The notes below the pieces were generated by a model. That model had not been told where the DNA came from. It did no database searches and worked only from the letters and a program-made list of their open reading frames with translations. Made by a program: the position numbers and the translations under genes. From CAZPBC01 sp964584775 (GTDB lineage: Bacteria; Chlamydiota; Chlamydiia; Chlamydiales; SLFE01), in the NCBI GenBank assembly GCA_964584775.1, contig CAZPBC010000010.1, forward strand, positions 1-58,683: DNA of 58,683 nt, given 5' to 3'. Position 1 is the first letter of the stretch, and each line of letters opens with the position of its first letter. This document shows positions 8,103-16,250 of the stretch, piece by piece.

Positions 8103-9223
8103 AGCTTCATAAAGTCCAACTTCAATTCAGACCAGCGTCGCCACTCGTCACGGAGTGATTTTTTCACTCTCTTCAGCTCCCGCTTAATCGACTTCAGCTC
8201 ACTTCGAGGAGAACGCTCTTGCTTTAGCCTGGTATACTCACGCTTGAGATAAGAAAGCTTTTTGAGTTTAGACTCAATTCTTTCTGAAATCGATTGTAAA
8301 GCCTCTTCGAACTCGACCTTTTTTTCATCCCAAAGTCCCTGCAATCGCTCGTAGAACTCCTGCTTTGTCTCTTGAAAGATCCGAAGATCGATTGCCTGGT
8401 TATCAGTCCTGCGAAGGGCCCAAGCTAAGCCCAGCTTCGAGCAGCCCCAGATCAGCCATTTCGTGGGGTCAAATTGGTACCAGCGGACGCCGTTACGGTA
8501 GTCATTGGCATACGTGTGGTGGAAGTTGTGATACCCCTCCCCAAAGGTGAGCAAAGAGATCACGTAGTTGTTTACCGCCGTATGTTCTTGACTAAAGGGC
8601 TGGTCTCCCCAGGTGTGAGCTAGGGAATTAATAAACCAGGTGCAGTGATGAATAAAAAAGAGGCGGACACAGACCGCCAAAACAAACGAACCGAGTGCGT
8701 TCCCAGTGATCGCCCAGGATAGAAGAAATAGAACAACGTTCGATCCAAACATGGCAAGCTTCGAAAAGCGGTGCTGAAAGCGGACTAGTGGATTTTGGTA
8801 AAGATCAGAAACCACTTTTTTATCTATTTTTTGAGGACGCTCTAAAATCCACAAGCAGTGGGCATACCAAAAACCTCGAGTGATAGAATATGGATCCTTA
8901 TCAGTGTCAACGTGCCCATGGTGCATCCGGTGGTCATAAGACCAACGAATCGCACTTCCCTGCATCGTTGAAGACCCAAAGAAGAGGAGGATCGACTCAA
9001 AAATCCTTCCCACCTTATAGGCCCTGTGAGAATAAAGGCGGTGATAACCCGCAGTGATGGCAAGTCCCCCTAGAAGGTAAAAAAGGATGGTTAAAGAAAT
9101 CAGGGACCAAGAGACCGAGTGTGTAAACAGGTAGTAGGGAGCGAAAATGACCGCAAATAGCTGATATGCGATGAGAAATAGGGAGGGGCCCCAATTGAGA
9201 TTTTTAAGACTGAGCTGCTTCAT
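8090..9223 (-). CDS. Fatty acid (acyl-CoA delta-9 type) desaturase with C-terminal coiled-coil
   Basis: The 377-residue protein holds the three histidine boxes of membrane di-iron desaturases: HRLYSH (61-66), HRMHH (98-102) and HNFHH (232-236). Membrane segments lie at about 12-55, 72-90 and 155-195. Family members use oxygen and electron donors to place a double bond in acyl chains, typically at C9. Residues about 280-375 are a highly charged helical tail rich in K, E, R and L, which ordinary acyl-CoA desaturases of about 280-300 residues lack. A strong AAGGAG ribosome binding site precedes the ATG. The reaction needs oxygen and a cytochrome b5 or similar donor not seen here. It probably tunes membrane fluidity. 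Confidence 0.88.
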   Translation of the reverse strand: MKQLSLKNLNWGPSLFLIAYQLFAVIFAPYYLFTHSVSWSLISLTILFYLLGGLAITAGYHRLYSHRAYKVGRIFESILLFFGSSTMQGSAIRWSYDHRMHHGHVDTDKDPYSITRGFWYAHCLWILERPQKIDKKVVSDLYQNPLVRFQHRFSKLAMFGSNVVLFLLSWAITGNALGSFVLAVCVRLFFIHHCTWFINSLAHTWGDQPFSQEHTAVNNYVISLLTFGEGYHNFHHTYANDYRNGVRWYQFDPTKWLIWGCSKLGLAWALRRTDNQAIDLRIFQETKQEFYERLQGLWDEKKVEFEEALQSISERIESKLKKLSYLKREYTRLKQERSPRSELKSIKRELKRVKKSLRDEWRRWSELKLDFMKLQPA

Positions 9224-9283
9224 TATTATCTCCTTTACGAAATATAGAGTTATGTTTTATTTCTCGTAAGAAAAAGGCATGCC

Positions 9284-9631
9284 ATGAAAAAATATTTTTT
9301 ACTCGTTTCCATTTTACCACTTCTCTTCACTAGCTGCAACCTCACGAGAAAGGTTCAAGAAAGCACTCACGCGATCGAGGTGAACAAGCAAGCTGTTGAG
9401 GCCAGTACCCAGTCCATTGAGGCAAATGGCCAAGCAATCTCTCATGCAACGAACCTGATCCTCAAAAACGCAGAAGCTGTAGACAAAAGCACACAGTTGA
9501 TAGAGCGTATGAATAGCTTTACCGAAGGCCTTCACCTGGACACCTCCATGCTGATCCCCATTGGCGTGCTCCTACTCCTCCTTCTGCTGCTTCCCTCCTT
9601 GATTGCCTTGACCATGGCAAGAAAAAGCTAA
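9284..9631 (+). CDS. Small lipoprotein with helical repeat region and C-terminal membrane segment
   Basis: The 115-residue protein starts with a lipoprotein signal peptide ending in LLFTSC, so Cys18 should be acylated. Residues 20-78 are helical with repeated units containing QAVEAS/QSIEAN/QAISHA patterns, suggesting a trimeric or dimeric coiled coil. Residues about 90-110 are a strongly hydrophobic leucine run followed by a basic end. The protein may therefore be anchored at both ends. The family is not recognised. It lies 14-20 bases before the map gene in the same direction and may be co-transcribed with it. Confidence 0.72.
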   Translation: MKKYFLLVSILPLLFTSCNLTRKVQESTHAIEVNKQAVEASTQSIEANGQAISHATNLILKNAEAVDKSTQLIERMNSFTEGLHLDTSMLIPIGVLLLLLLLLPSLIALTMARKS

Positions 9632-9651
9632 GACACTCTATACTAGTGTCT

Positions 9652-10545
9652 ATGATTGGAAGAAATGACCCCTGTTGGTGCGGAAGCGGGAAAAAATGGA
9701 AAAAGTGCTGTTTTCCACAAAAAGCCTCTATCTCCCAGCGCACAGGCCGAGACCTGAGCGACCACTACAAGCGTGAGTATGGCATCCTCCTAAAAACGCC
9801 TTCTCAAATTGAGGGCATCCGTGCTGCTTGTAAACTGACGGCAGAAGTGCTAGATGAAGCATGTGCCATGGTCAAACCTGGTGTGACGACCAATGAAATC
9901 GACGCCTACTGCCATAAGAGGCTCACCAAAGCAGGAGCGATCCCCGCCCCCCTAAACTATGGAACCCCGCCTTACCCCAAAAGCATCTGCACCTCAGTGA
10001 ACGAAGTCATCTGTCATGGAATTCCCGATGATACGCCCCTGAAGGAGGGAGATATTGTCGGTATCGACATTAGCTGCTCGCTCAATGGCTATTTTGGTGA
10101 CTGCTGTAAGACGGTCCCTGTCGGTCAGGTTAGCAGTGAGTGTGAGGAGTTGATGAAGGTGACCTTGGAGTGTCTTGAAGAGGCGGCGAAGATCCTCCGC
10201 CCTGGGATCATACAAGGACAAATTGGTACTGTGATCGAATCACATGCCGTCCAGCACGGCTGCACTGTGGTACGTGAGTTCATTGGGCATGGTGTGGGCC
10301 TTCAACTCCATGAAAATCCACAAATCCTACACTATAAGAACAATAACCCCACCCCTCTCGTACCTGGGATGACATTCACAGTCGAACCTATGATCAATAG
10401 CGGAAGGCGTGAGTCACACCTTGACGAAGAGGATGGCTGGACAGTCACGACAGTGGATGGAAAGCCGAGTGCTCAGTTCGAACACACTTTTCTGATCGTC
10501 GATGGGGGATGTGAGATCTTAACTCCCTGGAAGGACAGCTTCTAG
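9652..10545 (+). CDS. map: Methionine aminopeptidase with N-terminal SEC-C zinc finger
   Basis: The enzyme removes the initiator methionine from nascent proteins. The N-terminus RNDPCWCGSGKKWKKCC is a SEC-C metal-binding motif that tethers the enzyme to ribosomes or partners, as in other chlamydial MAPs. The catalytic pita-bread domain follows, with metal ligands in VGIDISC and GYFGDCC (the two Asp), EFIGHGVG (His), FTVEPM (Glu) and FEHTF (Glu). I chose the ATG at 9652 (MIGRNDPCWC) because the SEC-C motif starts the protein in relatives; a GTG at 9646 would add two residues. No good ribosome binding site is visible. The 3' end overlaps the convergent coiled-coil gene by 27 bases. Confidence 0.93.
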   Translation: MIGRNDPCWCGSGKKWKKCCFPQKASISQRTGRDLSDHYKREYGILLKTPSQIEGIRAACKLTAEVLDEACAMVKPGVTTNEIDAYCHKRLTKAGAIPAPLNYGTPPYPKSICTSVNEVICHGIPDDTPLKEGDIVGIDISCSLNGYFGDCCKTVPVGQVSSECEELMKVTLECLEEAAKILRPGIIQGQIGTVIESHAVQHGCTVVREFIGHGVGLQLHENPQILHYKNNNPTPLVPGMTFTVEPMINSGRRESHLDEEDGWTVTTVDGKPSAQFEHTFLIVDGGCEILTPWKDSF

Positions 10546-11814
10546 CTCTTTGTTGGATGAAGCTAATTGACTGTAGTGAAGCGTTTCCACAAGAGCTTCT
10601 AAAGTCAATACCTCTTGTTCTAGGCGCTCTTTCTCTGCACACACTTCGTGCAGTGTCTCTGTGAGCTTGGAGACACATTCATTATCAGAAAATTGCTCTT
10701 GCTCAGAACGGGCATGGAGAAGCGCTTGAACCTCCTCTTGCGATTGGAAAAGCTCTTTGCGTGTCTCATCAAGGATCTCTGATTTTTCTCTAAACTGCTC
10801 TCGCAGCTGACAGTAGAGGCCTTTATACTCTTTTTGATTCTCTTCTGGAGTCGGTGGGGTGTTCTTTTGTACAGCAGGTCGTTTATTCTCTTTTGCACGG
10901 GCTGCCTCACGCTCTTGGAAAGAGACAATTTCCTCTTCTTTCTCAATGAGTTGACTGAAGGTTTTCTGGAGCTCTTCTTGGGCTTGCGATAGCTCTTTCT
11001 TAAGAGACTCTGCTTCGACCTTAAGAGTTTCAGCCTGAATCGCCTCTTCAGCTTTTTCACGAGCATCTTTCAGGGCTAGTGAAAGCGAGGTATTCTCTTC
11101 TTTAAGCCCCTCGACCTGATCGGCTTTTGCAGCTTTTTCACGGGACTCCTTCAAAGCCTGTGAAAGAGAAGTATTTTCCTCAGTCAGTGTGGTGACCTTA
11201 TCGGACGCTCTTTTTTGGCTCTGTAGCAGCTCGGCTTTCTCTTTTTCCATCTCGCGGAGTGTGGATTCTGCTCCAGCTACCGCTCGAGTCCACTCTTCAC
11301 GCTCTTTTTCCTGGAGAGAGATTTGCTCTTTGACAGCCTCTTTTTCCCAGCTCAATGAAGCTCGAAGTTTCTTATTTTCTTGTGATAACGTCTCAGAAAT
11401 TTGACGGAGGTCTCCGTCGAGCTTTGAAACTTCCTCAGAACGGCGCAGAAGGCTCTGCTCTTTCTCCTCGACCACACTTTCGACCTCTTCCATCGAAAGG
11501 ATTGCGATCAAATAGGTCAAAAGAAAAGAGAGGCTTAAACCCACAAACCAAAAACACTCAAGACTTTGTAATTCAGAAAACTGAATAATAAAGAGTGTCG
11601 AAAAGAGGCCTAAGCATCCGGCTAGACCTTGATATCTCCACTGCCAAACAATCAGAAACCCAGTAAAACCGGCAAAAGACATCAAGCTGGCTTGATGTGA
11701 AATGCGGAAGAGAAAAACAATGAAGATAGCAGAAAGCATCAATGGGCCCAAAAGGGACCAAAAAAGAAGCTGGAATGGTGGAGCTTTTGCCTTTGGCTGT
11801 GAAACTGCGTTCAT
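10519..11814 (-). CDS. Membrane-anchored long coiled-coil protein, last gene of the chemosensory operon
   Basis: This 431-residue protein has about four transmembrane helices in its first 110 residues, then a coiled coil from about 112 to 420 rich in E, K, Q, L and S, with near-repeats such as TEENTSLSQALKESREKA and KEENTSLSLALKDAREKA. No known domain is recognised. In architecture it resembles a receptor: membrane sensor plus long cytoplasmic helical rod. It lies in the same operon direction as CheW, CheA and a PP2C response regulator, 65 bases after the latter. It lacks the conserved hairpin-tip motif of methyl-accepting proteins, so a receptor role is speculative. A structural or septal role is an alternative. 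It overlaps map by 27 bases. Confidence 0.65.
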   Translation of the reverse strand: MNAVSQPKAKAPPFQLLFWSLLGPLMLSAIFIVFLFRISHQASLMSFAGFTGFLIVWQWRYQGLAGCLGLFSTLFIIQFSELQSLECFWFVGLSLSFLLTYLIAILSMEEVESVVEEKEQSLLRRSEEVSKLDGDLRQISETLSQENKKLRASLSWEKEAVKEQISLQEKEREEWTRAVAGAESTLREMEKEKAELLQSQKRASDKVTTLTEENTSLSQALKESREKAAKADQVEGLKEENTSLSLALKDAREKAEEAIQAETLKVEAESLKKELSQAQEELQKTFSQLIEKEEEIVSFQEREAARAKENKRPAVQKNTPPTPEENQKEYKGLYCQLREQFREKSEILDETRKELFQSQEEVQALLHARSEQEQFSDNECVSKLTETLHEVCAEKERLEQEVLTLEALVETLHYSQLASSNKELEAVLPGS

Positions 11815-11879
11815 AGCAGCTGATTATGACCAAGGTTGGACTTCTACTACAAGAACTTTTTCAGCTAAAAAATTGCTTT

Positions 11880-13046
11880 TCAAAACTGGATCAGAAGAAG
11901 AGAGCAGTCATCAAAATATTCATACCCTTCACTCGGCGCATTCACCCGTTGCCAGATTTGCTCGACGAGGCTCCCTTTCTCAGACTCAGCTTTTCTCACA
12001 AGGTGTTCAAAATCACTCAGGTCGGTGATGCGCCCCCCTTCTGTTTTCAGCTCCACAAGACCATCACTAAAGAGTAGAAGCCGGTCCCGAGGTCCAACAA
12101 ACCGCTCGACTTGATGGAACATCAGCCCCTCATCTACCCCCACCACAGGGCAAGTTGTAGATAGCTTTTCAAACGGCTGCCCTGCCTCTTCTGAAGGAAG
12201 ATAGAAGGCGGGAGGGTGCCCCCCTGAAGAGTAGGTCAAAAGACCGGTTTCTTTGTCGTAAACGCCATACCAGATCGTGAAAAACATCTCATTGTGGCTT
12301 TCCATCGGAAACTGACGATTGAGTTCTCTTAAGACTTCTGCAGGAGAGAGGAAGTCGGCTCCCGGAAGGGATTGGTTCTTCAAAACAGAGGAAAGGGTCA
12401 CTGAAAGGAGTGCCGCTCCGACGCCATGACCACAAACGTCTAAAAGGTAGAAGACAAAGTAACGATTTGAGATCCAGTGATAATCGAAAATATCGCCCCC
12501 TAAAATCACTGACGGAACAAACTTCCACTCACTTTTTACCTCCCCCCTTTCAAAGGAAGGAAGAAGCGACTGTACATAACAAGCCGCATCAGCAAGATCC
12601 TTCTTCAACTCCTCCTGGCTTTGCTCTAATTTGTCATAAGCCATCCTCCTCTCTGTGACAGAGTGGTATGCTTGAGAGTGATAAAGGACTCTTGCGACAA
12701 GCTCTTCTTTTCCAGGAAGTTTCACAAGGTAGTCGTTCGCCCCCGCACTAAACGCTTCCGCTTTCACGACATCCTCTTCCTTCATAGATAGGACGACAAC
12801 GGGCACCTCCTTCGTCGCAGTCTTTGCACGAAAAAACTTGAGTAGGGTCAACCCTTCCATTTGAGGCATGATGAGATCGAGTAAAATCACAGTGGGTTGA
12901 AATTTCTCAGCAACATCGAGTGCCTCTGTCGGGTCAGCAACGTATGCAAACTCGACGGACTCCCCGTAAAAAAGTGAGCGGATTTTTTCAAAGACCATCT
13001 CTTGGTCATCCACGACTAAAACCCGCACCGGCTGATTTAATCCCAT
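11880..13046 (-). CDS. Response regulator with PP2C (SpoIIE/RsbU-type) phosphatase output
   Basis: The 388-residue protein has an N-terminal receiver domain (about 7-125), with acidic pocket D13-D14, phospho-acceptor D57 in VILLDLIMP and a conserved K in the YLVKLPG region. It is followed by a linker helix and a PPM-type Ser/Thr phosphatase domain (about 165-388). The latter has GGDIFDY, LDVCGHGVGAALL, SGGHPPAFYL and LLLFSDGLVE, which supply the metal-binding aspartates. Proteins of this build dephosphorylate anti-sigma-factor antagonists in partner-switching pathways. The gene follows the CheA gene by 14 bases, so CheA is the likely kinase for its receiver. The target antagonist is not in this window. 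Confidence 0.9.
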   Translation of the reverse strand: MGLNQPVRVLVVDDQEMVFEKIRSLFYGESVEFAYVADPTEALDVAEKFQPTVILLDLIMPQMEGLTLLKFFRAKTATKEVPVVVLSMKEEDVVKAEAFSAGANDYLVKLPGKEELVARVLYHSQAYHSVTERRMAYDKLEQSQEELKKDLADAACYVQSLLPSFERGEVKSEWKFVPSVILGGDIFDYHWISNRYFVFYLLDVCGHGVGAALLSVTLSSVLKNQSLPGADFLSPAEVLRELNRQFPMESHNEMFFTIWYGVYDKETGLLTYSSGGHPPAFYLPSEEAGQPFEKLSTTCPVVGVDEGLMFHQVERFVGPRDRLLLFSDGLVELKTEGGRITDLSDFEHLVRKAESEKGSLVEQIWQRVNAPSEGYEYFDDCSLLLIQF

Positions 13047-13060
13047 CTGAATCTTTCTTT

Positions 13061-15328
13061 CTAATTACAAATTTCCTTAAGGATTCTGGACAAAGCTTCA
13101 TCTTTGTGGATGACGCGGTCGATAAGCGCTCCCTTGGAACGCGCCTCATCCAGCTGAGAGAGCGACGAGCTCATCAAGTAACAAGAAATCGAAGAGATCG
13201 CTTGATTTTTTTTGACCAAGCGAATCAGGTCTATTCCCCCTAACTTCGGCATCACCGCATCCGTAACAAGAAGATCGAATGGTGCTCCGCGTATCATCAC
13301 AAACGCTTCCAGCCCATGAGATGCCGTCTCTACATGGCAACCCGCCTGCTCCAACTCGCCTTTGAACAGCTCGCGGACTGTTGAAGAATCATCCACCACC
13401 AAAACCCGCTTTTTCTTCTTTGTTTTCTTTACCTCTAAACACGTTCTTTTCGCTGCTGCAAAAAGAGCCTCTTTATCCAAAACAACGAGATGTCCTCCCT
13501 CGCCTGTAAAAGCCAGGGCACGAATCCCAGGAAGCCCCTCAAAAAAGAGTGGAGTCTTGCATAGGGTCAGCACACTCTCTTCAAGAACCTTCTCCACAGT
13601 CAAACCCATTTGCTTCTGGCCCGATCGGATTAAAAGCACTTGATTTTCAAGCGCCTCTCCCCTCATTTGCAGCAGGGATTTTCCAGAGATGATCTCCTCT
13701 TTTCCCACAGGTATGGACATCACTCTTTCGACTTGATCGACGGGCAAGGCAAAGCGCACCCCTCCGACGGTAAACAGTAGACAACGTAGAGAGGTGAGTG
13801 TCCGTGGAAGTTGTAAAGTGAAGCAAGTTCCCTTTCCGGGCTTGGTCTCTATACAAACTTCACCACCCAAGGCTTCCATCTCTTTTTGCACCACGCTGAG
13901 TCCCATCCCCCTTCCCGAATCTTCAGTCACCCGTGGAGCCGTCGAAAATTGTGGCAAAAAGAGAAGTTCCATCAACTCCTCGTCACTAAAAGGCAACTGC
14001 TCTCCTGGTAAAGCGATTTTTTCACGAATACATTGCAGGTCGACCCCTCTTCCATCATCCTGTAGGGTGAGGATCAAGTGATCATCCTGAATGACTACAT
14101 TCAATTGAATTTTTCCTGAACGGGGCTTTCCTTTTTCTTCACGATGATCGGGCTCCTCAATTCCATGAACCACGGCATTGCGCAGGAGGTGCATTAAAGG
14201 AGGTCTCAAGGCATCGACCACTTCACGCTCGACTGAGACTTCCTCACCTTCTATGTAAAAATCGACCTCTTTAGATAGCCTGTTTGAAAGATCTCTAATC
14301 AATCGTCGAAAACCAAGTGTCGCATCCTTGAATGGTCTCATCCGAAGCTGAAGGGCTTCCTGACTCAGCTCTTCACTCAACTGCTCTTCACGAAGGCAGT
14401 AACCCATGAGTCCCACACTTGCTTCAAAATGTTCAGACTCGAGACTTTTTAAATGTTCGGAAACTAGATTTAGCCTCCCCTTCACTTGCGCCTCAGAAGA
14501 CATTTCACAGATCTGGTGGACCTCTTGAAGAAGCTTGGATATTTTCTTTCGCTCTTCTACAAAATTTTCTTTGAAGTGTTGAAGAGCAAAGATTTGGCTT
14601 TGAGATTGATGTATCAACTCAAGAAGACGGTCGACGACCTGCTCGTTCACCTGAACGGACGTTTGTGGCCTCGAATCCGTTTCACTATATTGGAGGGAGT
14701 CGTCTTCAGGCTCAAGGTTTGCGATCGTCTGCCGCAGCAAGAGAGTGGTCTCCTCAACATCTCCATCCGACTCAAGCGATGAGTCGCTGTAACGTTGAAG
14801 AAGGTCTACAGCTCGAAAAAGAAGCTCAAATTGCTCCTTTGAAAGGTATTTCTTTCTTTTGAGTAATTCCTCTACAGTATGTGCTAGTTCCTTGCCTTTT
14901 ACAAATCCCATGAGAGCAAGATTTCCCTTAGCGGAATGCATCAACCGCAGCATCTCCTCAAAATGAACTGGCTTCTTGCCAGCTTCAAGATCCATCAAAT
15001 CCGCTGAAACTCTCTCCATCTCCTCTTTCATACTGCAGGAAAAAAGGCCACTGATCTTTCTTTGAAAAATTTGGAAAAAGAACTGCTCAACACGCTCTCG
15101 AATCTCTTCTCCCTGCTCTAAGGAGCTCAAAAAACTAGAGAGCGTTCTCACCGCATCTCCATGACCATATAAACGAGATATCGAGAGAACTTTCTCTAAT
15201 CCTTCTTTGATTTGTGAGGAGTCCTTTTTTTGAAGTGCTTCAAAGACCTCTTTAGAATGTTTTTCTAACTCTTCAAAATAGATCGTAGAGAGTTTTTCTT
15301 TTTCACTTTTGGATTTAAAGAGTGTCAC
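13061..15328 (-). CDS. cheA: Hybrid chemotaxis-type histidine kinase CheA with receiver domain
   Basis: The 755 residues run in order as follows: a helical N-terminus; a phosphotransfer domain with the phosphorylated histidine at H131 in MHSAKGN; a helical dimerisation region; and a kinase ATPase with N box LLRNAVVHGIE, G1 DDGRGVD and G2 DSGRGMGLS. A CheW-like SH3 domain follows (about 510-630), and a C-terminal receiver (about 640-755) with VVDDSS and phospho-acceptor D in LLVTDAVMP. It should autophosphorylate and pass phosphate to its own receiver and to the PP2C response regulator encoded downstream. The start overlaps the cheW gene by 14 bases. No flagellar gene or MCP is nearby, so a role in regulation other than motility is likely. 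Confidence 0.92.
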   Translation of the reverse strand: MTLFKSKSEKEKLSTIYFEELEKHSKEVFEALQKKDSSQIKEGLEKVLSISRLYGHGDAVRTLSSFLSSLEQGEEIRERVEQFFFQIFQRKISGLFSCSMKEEMERVSADLMDLEAGKKPVHFEEMLRLMHSAKGNLALMGFVKGKELAHTVEELLKRKKYLSKEQFELLFRAVDLLQRYSDSSLESDGDVEETTLLLRQTIANLEPEDDSLQYSETDSRPQTSVQVNEQVVDRLLELIHQSQSQIFALQHFKENFVEERKKISKLLQEVHQICEMSSEAQVKGRLNLVSEHLKSLESEHFEASVGLMGYCLREEQLSEELSQEALQLRMRPFKDATLGFRRLIRDLSNRLSKEVDFYIEGEEVSVEREVVDALRPPLMHLLRNAVVHGIEEPDHREEKGKPRSGKIQLNVVIQDDHLILTLQDDGRGVDLQCIREKIALPGEQLPFSDEELMELLFLPQFSTAPRVTEDSGRGMGLSVVQKEMEALGGEVCIETKPGKGTCFTLQLPRTLTSLRCLLFTVGGVRFALPVDQVERVMSIPVGKEEIISGKSLLQMRGEALENQVLLIRSGQKQMGLTVEKVLEESVLTLCKTPLFFEGLPGIRALAFTGEGGHLVVLDKEALFAAAKRTCLEVKKTKKKKRVLVVDDSSTVRELFKGELEQAGCHVETASHGLEAFVMIRGAPFDLLVTDAVMPKLGGIDLIRLVKKNQAISSISCYLMSSSLSQLDEARSKGALIDRVIHKDEALSRILKEICN

Positions 15329-15716
15329 GGACAGCCTCCCTAGCGAGTGTGATTAACACCCTCTCTGTCAGAAGCTCTTCTTCTGTATGCTGAACTCGCC
15401 CAACCACCTCATCGACTGCAAACGCAAAGCGCTCCTCTTTCCATTCGAGAGCAAACAAGCGCTTAGCTTCTACGTCAACAGGAAGATCGAGAAGCCTCTT
15501 TAAACAAAAAAGAGGCGTCAACTGTCCTTGTATAAGGACTGCGCCCCGAAAGGCAGGTGAGGGCTGAAAAGGAAGTGGGGTGAGTGAAGGAACAGGTCCT
15601 GCATGACAAATTCTCTCAGGATCCAAGCCATAAAAAGCTTCATCTAGAACCCAAGTGAAAACCCACTTTTCTTCTTCTGAGTGAGGCGTTCCCATACCAC
15701 CCGTATAATCGATCAC
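15315..15716 (-). CDS. cheW: CheW-like adaptor protein
   Basis: This 133-residue protein reads as a single CheW domain. Its central region GAVLIQGQLTPLFCLKRLLDLP matches the RGxVxxRGxxxPVxDLxxLL pattern of CheW, and FAFAVDEVVGRV matches the next strands. CheW links receptors to the CheA kinase. The start is uncertain: a GTG at 15716 gives 133 residues, while an ATG at 15695 would shorten it by seven. The upstream 75-residue gene ends 26 bases earlier and the cheA gene overlaps its end by 14 bases, so the set is one operon. Confidence 0.78.
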   Translation of the reverse strand: MIDYTGGMGTPHSEEEKWVFTWVLDEAFYGLDPERICHAGPVPSLTPLPFQPSPAFRGAVLIQGQLTPLFCLKRLLDLPVDVEAKRLFALEWKEERFAFAVDEVVGRVQHTEEELLTERVLITLAREAVRDTL

Positions 15717-15742
15717 GGGCAGAAAGGAAAGGGCTCTTCGAA

Positions 15743-15970
15743 CTACTTCACAAGTCTTAGAGGTTCAAGCTCTTGAACTTCGTCTTGTTCCTGTGAAATG
15801 ACATCTTTCGCACCGTCGATAAGGCATGAGACGAGGTCCGGGTCTCCCTCATAACTCATTTGCACTTGCATTCTTCCATCCGTTCCAGCTTTGTCACAAG
15901 TAATTAAGATGTAAGAGGCGTGCTCTTTAGAGAGCTGATGGGCCGTCTCATCATGAGAATTTTGTTTCAT
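15743..15970 (-). CDS. Small acidic protein, first gene of the chemosensory operon
   Basis: This 75-residue protein is not recognised. It has a predicted strand-rich core (SYILITCDKAGTDGRMQVQMSYEGD), then an acidic tail (QEQDEVQELE). It precedes cheW by 26 bases in the same direction, so it may be an accessory component of the signalling module. The GGAG upstream is about 13 bases from the ATG, rather far for a ribosome binding site. The first gene of such operons can be a small regulator, but this is only positional evidence. Confidence 0.55.
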   Translation of the reverse strand: MKQNSHDETAHQLSKEHASYILITCDKAGTDGRMQVQMSYEGDPDLVSCLIDGAKDVISQEQDEVQELEPLRLVK

Positions 15971-16073
15971 AAGGCGTTAAAACTCCGAGAGGAATTAATT
16001 AATTAAAAAAAACATTTCACAGTAGAATAATCGTATTTAATCGTCACAGTACAAAACCCCCTAATTTAACTCA

Positions 16074-16120
16074 AGGAGAGTCTGATTTACTTTAGGTAAG
16101 GTAGTTAAGCAGACTCTCCT
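16074..16120. repeat. 11-bp perfect inverted repeat with 25-base spacer in the che/M20 divergent region
   Basis: AGGAGAGTCTG (16074-16084) pairs with CAGACTCTCCT (16110-16120). The spacer can form a further small TTAC/GTAA stem. A run of A (CAAAAAAAAG) follows on the plus strand, so neither strand has the T-tract expected after a terminator. It sits in the 280-base gap between the divergent che operon and the M20 operon. It may be an operator, a leader structure, or a small RNA. Confidence 0.6.
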
Positions 16121-16250
16121 CAAAAAAAAGACAATCTTAACTTGTTCATCGTGAGTGACTGGAATCCGTTCAACAAACTGAACATTTTGAAATTCAGAAG
16201 GTTAATTTTTCTCTCTGGTCAAATCCTCCCCTTTGACTATCATCCGGAGT

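Noticed and set aside
10919..11500. MCP signalling domain in the coiled-coil membrane protein
   Set aside because: The conserved hairpin-tip motif of methyl-accepting proteins is absent; only the overall layout is similar.
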